A DNA stretch of 64,000 nt from an uncultured Tenacibaculum sp. (lineage in GTDB: Bacteria > Bacteroidota > Bacteroidia > Flavobacteriales > Flavobacteriaceae), in assembly GCA_947501615.1 (NCBI GenBank), contig CANMWK010000002.1:310001-374000 (forward strand), read 5' to 3'. Shown here one piece after another: positions 57,581-64,000 of this stretch. The notes under the pieces were generated by a model. It did not search any database, was not told the DNA's origin, and saw only the letters and a program-made list of their open reading frames with translations. How positions within the stretch are numbered: position 1 is the first letter of the stretch; each line of letters opens with the position of its first letter. A program made the translations under genes and the position numbers.

Positions 57581-57673
57581 ATTAAAAATTAAACACAGGC
57601 TACAAAGATACATTTTTGAAATGAAAAGCTTAAACAAAACAAAGGATTAAATTTATTGTTATTAGCTTTTAGC

Positions 57674-57681
57674 TATATTTG
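57674..57681 (+). promoter_or_regulatory. -7 promoter box of radC
   Basis: TATATTTG (TAnnTTTG) ends 15 bases before the radC ATG. A TTG at 57656-57658 lies upstream with a 15-base spacer. Confidence 0.5.
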
Positions 57682-57696
57682 TAAAAAAGAAAGCTA

Positions 57697-58383
57697 ATGA
57701 AAAAATTAAGTATAAAGTCTTGGTCTATAGATGATAGACCAAGAGAAAAACTATTGCGTAACGGAAAGTCTATAATTACTAATGCAGAATTAATTGCTAT
57801 TTTAATAGGTTCAGGAAATAGAACCGAAAGTGCTGTTGAATTATCGAAACGTATTTTGTCTTCCGTAAACAATAATTTAAATGATTTATCTAAATTATCT
57901 GTTGATGAATTATTAAAGTTTAAAGGAATTGGTGAAGCTAAAGCTGTATCGATAGTAACTGCTTTAGAGTTAGGTAAAAGACGGGTTTTTGAAAAAGGAA
58001 AAACTATTCAAAAAATAAAATCATCATCAGATGTTTTTAATGTGATGCAACCGATAATTGGTGAATTACAACACGAAGAATTTTGGGTTGTGTATGTAAA
58101 TAATTCTAATACGATTTTAGCGAAGCATCAAATTGGCAAAGGCGGCTTAGTTAGTGCTTTGGTAGATGTACGGTTGATTTATAAGAAAGCCTTAGAGTTA
58201 GCAGCAGTAGGTATCATTTTAGTACACAATCATCCTTCCGGGAAGTTAACTCCAAGTAATTCAGATCAACAGCTTACACAAAAAATTTGTAAAGCCGGAG
58301 AAGCTTTGGATATAAGGACTTTAGATCATTTGATTATAACTGAAAAATCATACTTTAGTTTTGCCGATGAAGGTGTGCTTTGA
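57697..58383 (+). CDS. radC: RadC-family JAB/MPN-domain protein
   Basis: A 228-residue protein. A helix-hairpin-helix-like N-terminal UPF0758 region (about 1-100, with LLKFKGIGEAKAVSIVTALELGKR) is followed by the JAMM metalloprotease-like domain with HNHPSGKLTPSNSD (about 175-188) carrying the metal-binding His-x-His...Asp. Historically named for DNA repair; a direct repair role has been questioned. It is the last recognisable housekeeping gene before a run of exported proteins. Confidence 0.92.
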   Translation: MKKLSIKSWSIDDRPREKLLRNGKSIITNAELIAILIGSGNRTESAVELSKRILSSVNNNLNDLSKLSVDELLKFKGIGEAKAVSIVTALELGKRRVFEKGKTIQKIKSSSDVFNVMQPIIGELQHEEFWVVYVNNSNTILAKHQIGKGGLVSALVDVRLIYKKALELAAVGIILVHNHPSGKLTPSNSDQQLTQKICKAGEALDIRTLDHLIITEKSYFSFADEGVL

Positions 58384-58503
58384 TTACGAAGTGATATGCA
58401 AATTTTTGATTTTAGGGTGTTTGTGTCGAGGTGTAAGGGAACTTTAATTGGAATCCTCGTATTCGATGCATCGAAGATAGTTCTGTTTTTATACTAAAAA
58501 TCA

Positions 58504-58511
58504 TATATTTG
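58504..58511 (+). promoter_or_regulatory. -7 promoter box for the 58582 gene pair
   Basis: TATATTTG (TAnnTTTG) about 70 bases before the likely ATG at 58582. Confidence 0.45.
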
Positions 58512-58581
58512 AATTGAGAAGTAACAAAAGCTTAGTATTGATATTTAAAAAGTAAAATAGTTGGCTTTTATGATAAACACT

Positions 58582-59040
58582 ATGAAAAAAATAATATTAG
58601 TATTCTTTACAGCTATAGTAGGATATGCTCAGAATGAAAATTCAACACAACTTACCAATGAATTGTTCCCTCTAGATGTGTTTAAAATATCGGTATTAGA
58701 CAACTCATTGTCTAAGGACTTGCTTATGTTAGGTTTTGATATTAGTACCGCTACACAATTATCAGTTCACAATACTACTGGATTAAATGATTATTATATC
58801 AATTTAGGTTCTCAGGTTACTAATCCTACACAATTATCAGTTTCTAATCAGGTTACTGGACTAAATGATTATTATGCTAATGAAAGAAATACAAGCTATA
58901 TACGTTCAAAAAAGATAACTACGAATACTCCATTGAGAGGAGTCAAAGTGGATTCTTTTAATCCTTATGGAGCATCAAGTTTTGGGGACGGAGTTATAAT
59001 GGGGACTTTTGGTGTTCTTTTGAAAAAAATTCAGAAATAA
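58582..59040 (+). CDS. Small exported protein with an internal repeat
   Basis: A 152-residue protein starting at MKKIILVFFTAIVGYAQ, a signal peptide; the frame is open further upstream to a TTG at 58561. It has a tandem motif, TQLSVHNTTGLNDYY and TQLSVSNQVTGLNDYY, about 30 residues apart in the middle. It ends with a Gly-rich segment. The next exported gene starts nine bases after the stop. I know no family for it. Confidence 0.65.
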   Translation: MKKIILVFFTAIVGYAQNENSTQLTNELFPLDVFKISVLDNSLSKDLLMLGFDISTATQLSVHNTTGLNDYYINLGSQVTNPTQLSVSNQVTGLNDYYANERNTSYIRSKKITTNTPLRGVKVDSFNPYGASSFGDGVIMGTFGVLLKKIQK

Positions 59041-59049
59041 AGGATCTTC

Positions 59050-60222
59050 ATGAAAAAGTGTTTTTTTGTAGTAGTTGGTGTATTGTTTACGATACTCGTT
59101 GGTGCTCAAAATGTAGTTTTAGATTCGATATCAAAAGAACCAATAGCATCAGTACATATATCTTATGGTAATCAAGGTATCATAACAAATGAAGATGGAT
59201 ATTTTGAGTTGTCTAAAAATGAAAAAAAAGATAGTTTATTATTATCTCATGTATCTTATTTGCCCAAGTATGTTAATGTATTACAGCTGCAAGCAAACGA
59301 TACAATTTATCTAAAGCAAGTAACTATTAATTTAGACGAGGTAGAAATAGAGCGTATTAATGCTAAGGATACAATAATTAAAGGAATACACCGTATTGAA
59401 GATAATTATATTGATATACCTCATAATTCATTTGGTTTTTTCAGGCAATCCCTAGAGGAAGATTCTTCGGGAATAGAAATGGTCGAGGTAGAATTTATTG
59501 GCTACTTAGAAAATAGAACTTCAAAATATAGAACAAAAGTTACAAAAGCTAGAAGAACAAAAAATCACTCTACTATAAAATTCAGTACAGTTGGTGGTGT
59601 TTTTTCTGTAATAGAAAGAGGAGATGTTATCAAGAATAAAGGATTAATTTTTAGTTTGCAAAAGATAGACGAATATACTTTCAAATATGTTGGGGAAATA
59701 AATTATAATACTTACAATGTATATAAAATAGAGTTCTATCCTAAAGATAATAATGATGTTAAAACTTTTAAAAAAGGCTTCGTATATCTTGATAAAAAAT
59801 CGTTAGCTTTTGTTGAAATTACATATGGAATAGATGAAGAAAAATTAGCAGTATTAACAAGGAGAGGTGGGATGAAAATCAATAAAAAAAAGCCTTTTTT
59901 TATTTTGAAAAAAATAAAAAACACAATACGTTATAAAAAAGTGTTATCAGAAAAATGGGGGCTTTCATCCGTTGAAGTAAATAATGTTAAAGAAGGAAGA
60001 TATAAGAAGTTAGCTAAATTATATGCCTTGAATGCAAAACTAATTATTAATCATACTAAAACTAAAAATCCGATTCCTGTAAAGACGAACTACAATATTG
60101 AAAAAGATTTTAGCAAAGCTATTAGAAAAATTAAACGTTTTGAAGGTTGGGATAATAATTATAAAATTTCACTATCGAAAAGAGATTTAAAAGTTCTTAA
60201 TGATATAAAGTCTAAAGAATAA
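59050..60222 (+). CDS. Exported CarboxypepD_reg-domain protein (third member)
   Basis: A 390-residue protein with a signal peptide (1-19). A CarboxypepD_reg-like domain (SVHISYGNQGIITNEDGYFEL) and VTINLDEVEIERI are followed by a long basic region. The layout resembles the pair at 30983-33464 (reg domain, DEV-type strand, basic helix-rich C-terminus) though the sequences have diverged. It follows the small exported gene by nine bases. Function unknown; a terminator lies just downstream. Confidence 0.7.
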   Translation: MKKCFFVVVGVLFTILVGAQNVVLDSISKEPIASVHISYGNQGIITNEDGYFELSKNEKKDSLLLSHVSYLPKYVNVLQLQANDTIYLKQVTINLDEVEIERINAKDTIIKGIHRIEDNYIDIPHNSFGFFRQSLEEDSSGIEMVEVEFIGYLENRTSKYRTKVTKARRTKNHSTIKFSTVGGVFSVIERGDVIKNKGLIFSLQKIDEYTFKYVGEINYNTYNVYKIEFYPKDNNDVKTFKKGFVYLDKKSLAFVEITYGIDEEKLAVLTRRGGMKINKKKPFFILKKIKNTIRYKKVLSEKWGLSSVEVNNVKEGRYKKLAKLYALNAKLIINHTKTKNPIPVKTNYNIEKDFSKAIRKIKRFEGWDNNYKISLSKRDLKVLNDIKSKE

Positions 60223-60229
60223 TACGATT

Positions 60230-60267
60230 AACGACTAAAATTTTCGAATATTAGTCGTTTGTTTTTC
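60230..60267 (+). terminator. Terminator after the CarboxypepD_reg gene
   Basis: AACGACTAA (60230-60238) pairs with TTAGTCGTT (60251-60259), followed by TGTTTTTCC. Confidence 0.7.
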
Positions 60268-60353
60268 CTTTATACTTTGTTTAAAAAAGAAACCGTAACT
60301 AAAGCTATGCTTTATTTTTTTGCCTTGTATGAAGAAAAAATAATTCAAGTAGT

Positions 60354-60385
60354 TTATACGAAGTTTTTAATCATAAATCGTATAA
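60354..60385. repeat. Palindromic intergenic element, copy 2
   Basis: Perfect 8-bp arms TTATACGA (60354-60361) and TCGTATAA (60378-60385) around a 16-base centre. Nearly identical to copy 1 at 8348-8380. It lies between a terminator and the glycan-cluster promoter. Confidence 0.7.
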
Positions 60386-60443
60386 GTAAACAATAGGAGC
60401 GGTAAGCCTTAAAATAAAAATGTATTTTAGCTTACTTAATTTT

Positions 60444-60451
60444 TACTTTTG
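60444..60451 (+). promoter_or_regulatory. -7 promoter box of the glycan cluster
   Basis: TACTTTTG (TAnnTTTG) ends 17 bases before the TTG start at 60468. Confidence 0.55.
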
Positions 60452-60467
60452 ATTTAGAACTATTGAA

Positions 60468-61775
60468 TTGATACTGATTTATACACATAAAGTTACTCCA
60501 AGAATACGTTATATATTCAAACACATATTTACTCGTACATTGTTAATAGAAATCGATTTTACATCTAAAATAGAAGATTTTGTAGCGTTTAATGGGCCTA
60601 AAATTTCATATACAAACATACCGTTAGGGAATGAATTTTTTATTAAGAGTACAAACTTGTTGTTCGAACAAGGTGTAAATGATGTTGAGATTGATGTTAG
60701 TAAATGGGATGATATACCTTGCTTTTTTTTTCAAGGACAAAAATCTACAATACCATTTGATATTTTTTCAGCTAGCTTTTTTTTAATCACTAGATATGAA
60801 GAGTACTTACCACATATCAAAGATCAATATGAACGTTTTTCTGCAAATCAAAGTATCGCTTTTCAAAATGGGTTTTTAGAAAAACCAGTTATTGATGTTT
60901 GGGCATTTAAATTGCTTGAAAAACTAAAAGAACGATTTCCTGAATATGAATATAAAGATAGAACATATCAATTTATTTCTACGATAGATGTAGATAACGC
61001 TTATGCATTTAAACATAAAGGGTCAATACGAGCAATAGGTGGTTTTTTAAAAGATGTGTATCAGCTTAATTTTCTAAGTGCTATAGATCGTATTGCGGTT
61101 CGTTTTAACATCAGAAAAGATCCGTATAATACTTTTGAACATCTTATAGCACTAAAAAATAAATATGATGTAAGAACAATTTTCTTTTTTTTAATAGGAG
61201 ATTATACAAGTTATGATACTAATGTTTCTGCTTCGAAAAATAAATTCCGCTTATTAATTAAAGATATGGTAGATTATGCAAGGGTAGGTTTACATCCTTC
61301 GTTTTATACCATGAATGATTTTGAAAAATTAAAATTAGAAAAAGAGCGTTTAGAAGGAATTACGAATATGCCTATTTTTAGATCTAGACAACATTACCTT
61401 CGTTTTTCTTTGCCAGATACATTTCAAAAGTTAATTGATTTAGAAATTCATGAAGATTATTCCATGGGATATGCAAGTCATGTTGGGTTTAGAGCCAGTA
61501 CATGTACGCCTTTTTATTTTTATGATTTAGATTTTGAAATTCAAACACCGCTACGAATTTTTCCTTTTGCTTTAATGGATACTACACTGAACGATTACAT
61601 GAAACTTACACCAAAACAGTCGTTGGGGAAAATTAATGATTTACATAATGAAGTTAAAAAAGTAAAGGGAACATTTATCACATTATTCCATAATGAAAGT
61701 TTAAGTGATTATTCTCGTTGGAAAGGTTGGTCTAGGGTGTATGAATCGATGTTAAAGATTATTACTAGTAAATGA
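60468..61775 (+). CDS. Polysaccharide-deacetylase-like protein
   Basis: A 435-residue protein related to NodB-type deacetylases with an N-terminal extension. TIDVDNAYAFKHKG (about 167-180) holds the metal-binding aspartates, VGLHPSFYT supplies the histidine motif, and THLFHNES-like FITLFHNESLSDY lies near the end. The first codon is TTG; no ATG precedes the conserved start MILIYTHKVTPRIRYIFKHIF, so TTG initiation is likely. It overlaps the next gene by four bases (ATGA). It would modify a surface polysaccharide. Confidence 0.8.
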   Translation: MILIYTHKVTPRIRYIFKHIFTRTLLIEIDFTSKIEDFVAFNGPKISYTNIPLGNEFFIKSTNLLFEQGVNDVEIDVSKWDDIPCFFFQGQKSTIPFDIFSASFFLITRYEEYLPHIKDQYERFSANQSIAFQNGFLEKPVIDVWAFKLLEKLKERFPEYEYKDRTYQFISTIDVDNAYAFKHKGSIRAIGGFLKDVYQLNFLSAIDRIAVRFNIRKDPYNTFEHLIALKNKYDVRTIFFFLIGDYTSYDTNVSASKNKFRLLIKDMVDYARVGLHPSFYTMNDFEKLKLEKERLEGITNMPIFRSRQHYLRFSLPDTFQKLIDLEIHEDYSMGYASHVGFRASTCTPFYFYDLDFEIQTPLRIFPFALMDTTLNDYMKLTPKQSLGKINDLHNEVKKVKGTFITLFHNESLSDYSRWKGWSRVYESMLKIITSK

Positions 61776-62677
61776 TAGTATTAGTTTCTAGAAGTGATTT
61801 AGATGTAAAACGATATAACGATTGTGTAGCAACAGCAATACAGTCTAATGTATTTGGGTTTTCATGGTATTTAGATGAGGTTGCTGAAACATGGAGTGTT
61901 TTAGTGCTCAATGATTATGAAGCAGTAATGCCTATTCCGTGGCGTAAGAAACTTTATGTTACTTATGTTTATCAACCTTTTTGGACAATACAATTAGGAA
62001 TTTTTTCTAAAGAAGCCAAAGCTGAAGATGAATTTCTTGTTGCATTATTTTCAGCATATAAATACGTCAGTTTACGCATGAATACTAACAATTCCTTTCA
62101 TCTTTATCAGGAGTTTTTAAATGAGAAAAGAATTCAACAACTATCATTAGACACTTCTTATGATTCGATTGCAGCTAACTACAGAAAGGATAGGAAAAAG
62201 GATTTGAGAAAAGCGAAAAAGTATGATTTAACTGAAAATTGGAATGAAAACCCTGAAGTATTAATTACGTTGTTTAAAGAAAATGTAGGGAAGCGAATAC
62301 ATCAAATTAAAGAAAAAGATTATAATGATTTATTACAATTAATGCAGCAATGTATTAAAAATAAAGTAGGAGAATTGTTGGTGGTATACGACAAGTCTAA
62401 TACTTTAGTAGCAGCAGGTTTTTTTATAAAATATAAAGGTAAAGTTCAGATTTTGGTATCCTCAACAGATTTTAAAAACAGAAACAATGGAGCCAATACT
62501 TTTTTAATTGATAGCGCTATTTATAAATATCAACCTTTTTATGATACTTTTGATTTTGGAGGATCATCAATGAAAACAATAGCTGAGTATTTTATGAGTT
62601 TTGGAGCAAAAAATACAACTTATACACAGCTACATTATAATAATCTTCCACGATTTTTGAGGTTGTTTAAACGTTAG
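61772..62677 (+). CDS. FemAB/GNAT-like transferase
   Basis: A 301-residue soluble protein with a GNAT-like fold of the FemAB/CelD type: SNVFGFSWYLDEVAETW at the N-terminus, NYRKDRKKDLRKAKKY, and the acyl-binding GGSSMKTIAEYFMSFGAKNTTYTQLHYNNLP near the end (residues about 262-295). Translationally coupled by ATGA to the deacetylase-like gene, and converging by 11 bases with the flippase gene. Probably adds an acyl or aminoacyl group to a glycan precursor; the substrate is unknown. Confidence 0.75.
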   Translation: MIVLVSRSDLDVKRYNDCVATAIQSNVFGFSWYLDEVAETWSVLVLNDYEAVMPIPWRKKLYVTYVYQPFWTIQLGIFSKEAKAEDEFLVALFSAYKYVSLRMNTNNSFHLYQEFLNEKRIQQLSLDTSYDSIAANYRKDRKKDLRKAKKYDLTENWNENPEVLITLFKENVGKRIHQIKEKDYNDLLQLMQQCIKNKVGELLVVYDKSNTLVAAGFFIKYKGKVQILVSSTDFKNRNNGANTFLIDSAIYKYQPFYDTFDFGGSSMKTIAEYFMSFGAKNTTYTQLHYNNLPRFLRLFKR

Positions 62678-63959
62678 TTCGCTGTTTTTTGTAACCAATA
62701 AAAAAAATAATAGCAGAGGCTATACCAGTTATCCACATTAATAAGGCAGAGGTAATTGCAGCACCTTTTATACCATAACGCACTATTAAATATTGATTTG
62801 CAAAATAATTAATAATTAGAGCTATTGTTGTGATAAAGAAATTCGTTTTTACCCAACCTATAGAGGATAGTAGATTGCCAAATAAACCTCTAAGAATTAA
62901 AATTCCACAAACCCCAATATTTAAAATTATAAAACTGTCAAAATAAACTATAAAACTATTATCGAATATGCTTAAAATCTCTTTACCAAAAAAATAAGAA
63001 AATACTAAGGTGATACTACTGATTACTATAAATAGTGAGATGTAACTTTTTATATATTGGAATATCAGGTCTTTTTTGTGGAGATTTTCAGTGAACATTA
63101 CATAGTCTGTAGCTATAAATACTCTAGGTAAAAATAAAATACTAAAAGGAATAATTGAAATATATCGATAAGCGGTTACTAGTGCAGCATCATTTAGCAT
63201 AGTACCAATGAGAAGTAAATCTATTGCGAATAAAAGCATTGTTACTACGTTTGCCATACCTCCAAAAAAACCATACTTCCAGAATTCAAAATTAAATAGT
63301 TTTAATTTTTTAAGTTTCCTTTTTTCTGTTTTTAAATGTTTGAAAAATAGTAAAGATGTAAGAGTAGGGGAAAGGACAAGAGCAATAACATATCCAATTT
63401 CAGTAAATAAGTAGCTCAGAATAAAAACTAAAAAGCACAATAAAGAGTTATAAATAATATCGACAAAGGCAAAGGATTTGTTGTTGTGTTCTAATCGTAG
63501 TTTTATTTTGATGGTTTCGAACCAAAAAAAAGGAGTCAGTATTATAGATAAAAAAGCAATGTAAATACCAGTGTTATCAAACTCAAAAGGATATAAAAAA
63601 GTAACAAATGAAACCAATATAGATAAAAGTATAGAGCTATATGTCCCATATTTTACAACATAGCGTAATATGGTGTCCTTATCTTCTTTATTAGCTAAAG
63701 CACCAAATCTAATTAAGCTTTGAGGTAAGCCCAAACCAACTAAGGGTAGTAAAAAAGTAATAACATTCCAAGCGAATAAAATAACTCCAAGTTTATAATT
63801 ATCAATATACTGAAGTGCAATCCATGAGGCAAAAAAAGAAAGGACTCTAGAAAGTATTGTTGCTAAGAGTACATAACTGCCAGATCGATTTAAAAAACTT
63901 TGTATGTAGGTTATAATATGCTTCAAAATAATTATCGATCTATAAAATTCTGTAACCAT
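62667..63959 (-). CDS. Polysaccharide flippase (Wzx/MATE-like)
   Basis: A 430-residue polytopic protein with about 12-14 helices, of the oligosaccharide flippase family (SYVLLATILSRVLSFFASWIALQ, LPLVGLGLPQSLIRFGALANKED). It would move lipid-linked glycan units across the inner membrane. The ATG at 63959 overlaps the end of the upstream gene by 28 bases. A TTG at 63926 (LKHIITYIQSFL) sits six bases after that gene's stop and may be the true start. The 3' end overlaps the transferase gene by 11 bases. Confidence 0.85.
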   Translation of the reverse strand: MVTEFYRSIIILKHIITYIQSFLNRSGSYVLLATILSRVLSFFASWIALQYIDNYKLGVILFAWNVITFLLPLVGLGLPQSLIRFGALANKEDKDTILRYVVKYGTYSSILLSILVSFVTFLYPFEFDNTGIYIAFLSIILTPFFWFETIKIKLRLEHNNKSFAFVDIIYNSLLCFLVFILSYLFTEIGYVIALVLSPTLTSLLFFKHLKTEKRKLKKLKLFNFEFWKYGFFGGMANVVTMLLFAIDLLLIGTMLNDAALVTAYRYISIIPFSILFLPRVFIATDYVMFTENLHKKDLIFQYIKSYISLFIVISSITLVFSYFFGKEILSIFDNSFIVYFDSFIILNIGVCGILILRGLFGNLLSSIGWVKTNFFITTIALIINYFANQYLIVRYGIKGAAITSALLMWITGIASAIIFFIGYKKQRTNV

Positions 63960-64000
63960 AGTTCAGTAGAAACCAATTGCCATATTTTAGTTTCGTTTTT
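63932..64000 (-). CDS. 3' end of a probable asparagine synthase (truncated at the window edge)
   Basis: On the minus strand an open frame enters from the window edge and ends at TAA (63932-63934). Its 22 residues include KIWQLVSTELWLQNFID, which matches the usual C-terminal helix of glutamine-hydrolysing asparagine synthetases (pattern xLWxLLxLELWLRxFxD). In surface-glycan loci such enzymes amidate sugar acids. Assignment rests on a short stretch. Confidence 0.5.
   Translation of the reverse strand, partial: KNETKIWQLVSTELWLQNFIDR

Noticed and set aside
58472..58485. 14-bp perfect palindrome TTCGATGCATCGAA
   Set aside because: A few 14-bp palindromes are expected by chance in 64 kb, and no second copy or clear link to a promoter is seen.

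Overview
The window looks like chromosomal DNA of a marine-type member of the Flavobacteriaceae (Bacteroidota), possibly close to Tenacibaculum or Polaribacter; the genus is a guess. The grounds are strong A/T richness, -7 promoter boxes of the TAnnTTTG type, SusC-type outer-membrane barrels, CarboxypepD_reg modules, type IX secretion (T9SS) C-terminal sorting domains, a MetH split into two genes, and family-level similarity of nearly every housekeeping gene. One tRNA gene (Phe) is present. I see no rRNA, CRISPR array, insertion sequence or integrated prophage.

Layout. 1-2135: end of a cysteine-synthesis operon (ferredoxin, cysE, cysM). 2304-3107: an isolated restriction-endonuclease-like gene. 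3152-8258: a SAM-I riboswitch followed by the methionine genes metH-N, metH-C and metF. 8544-15946: a two-gene operon with an unusual domain distribution, described below. 16038-17024: globin and tRNA-Phe. 17125-24749: an envelope-biogenesis run (coaX, outer-membrane protein, TPR protein, LptC-like lipoprotein, small membrane protein, CNNM/CBS protein, PpiD). 24850-36916: a mixture including a T9SS-exported hydrolase, lpdA, a haem-binding-domain protein, a glycosyltransferase, two tandem CarboxypepD_reg paralogues, an M3 peptidase and an SH3 lipoprotein. 37057-49124: a membrane glycosyltransferase, purE/purK, a degenerate Rieske lipoprotein, greA, a HIT protein, a histidine kinase, a flavin reductase, small conserved proteins, aat and gyrB. 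49199-54463: a surface locus (tail-collar protein, repeat-rich T9SS adhesin, 56-residue hydrophobic protein). 54732-58383: trkH/trkA and radC. 58582-64000: secreted or regulatory-domain proteins and the start of a surface-glycan cluster (deacetylase, FemAB/GNAT-like transferase, flippase, probable asparagine-synthase end).

The most interesting part is 8544-15946. The first gene encodes a SusC-type beta-barrel with its usual N-terminal CarboxypepD_reg domain but no TonB plug domain. The second gene, overlapping it by four bases, encodes a 1529-residue alpha-2-macroglobulin-like protein with an intact thioester motif (C1057-F-E-Q1060) and a complete SusC-type TonB plug inside it (about residues 664-791). 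The simplest reading is a split TonB-dependent transporter whose plug is supplied in trans by a protease-trap-like protein. This is inferred from domain content only.

Other points of note: a SAM-I leader with a visible competing helix and a hairpin ending at the metH start codon; a palindromic repeat whose end supplies the ATG of metF; a palindromic element present twice (8348 and 60354); four 300-bp repeats in the adhesin with an ABAB pattern; and several genes that appear to start at TTG or GTG.
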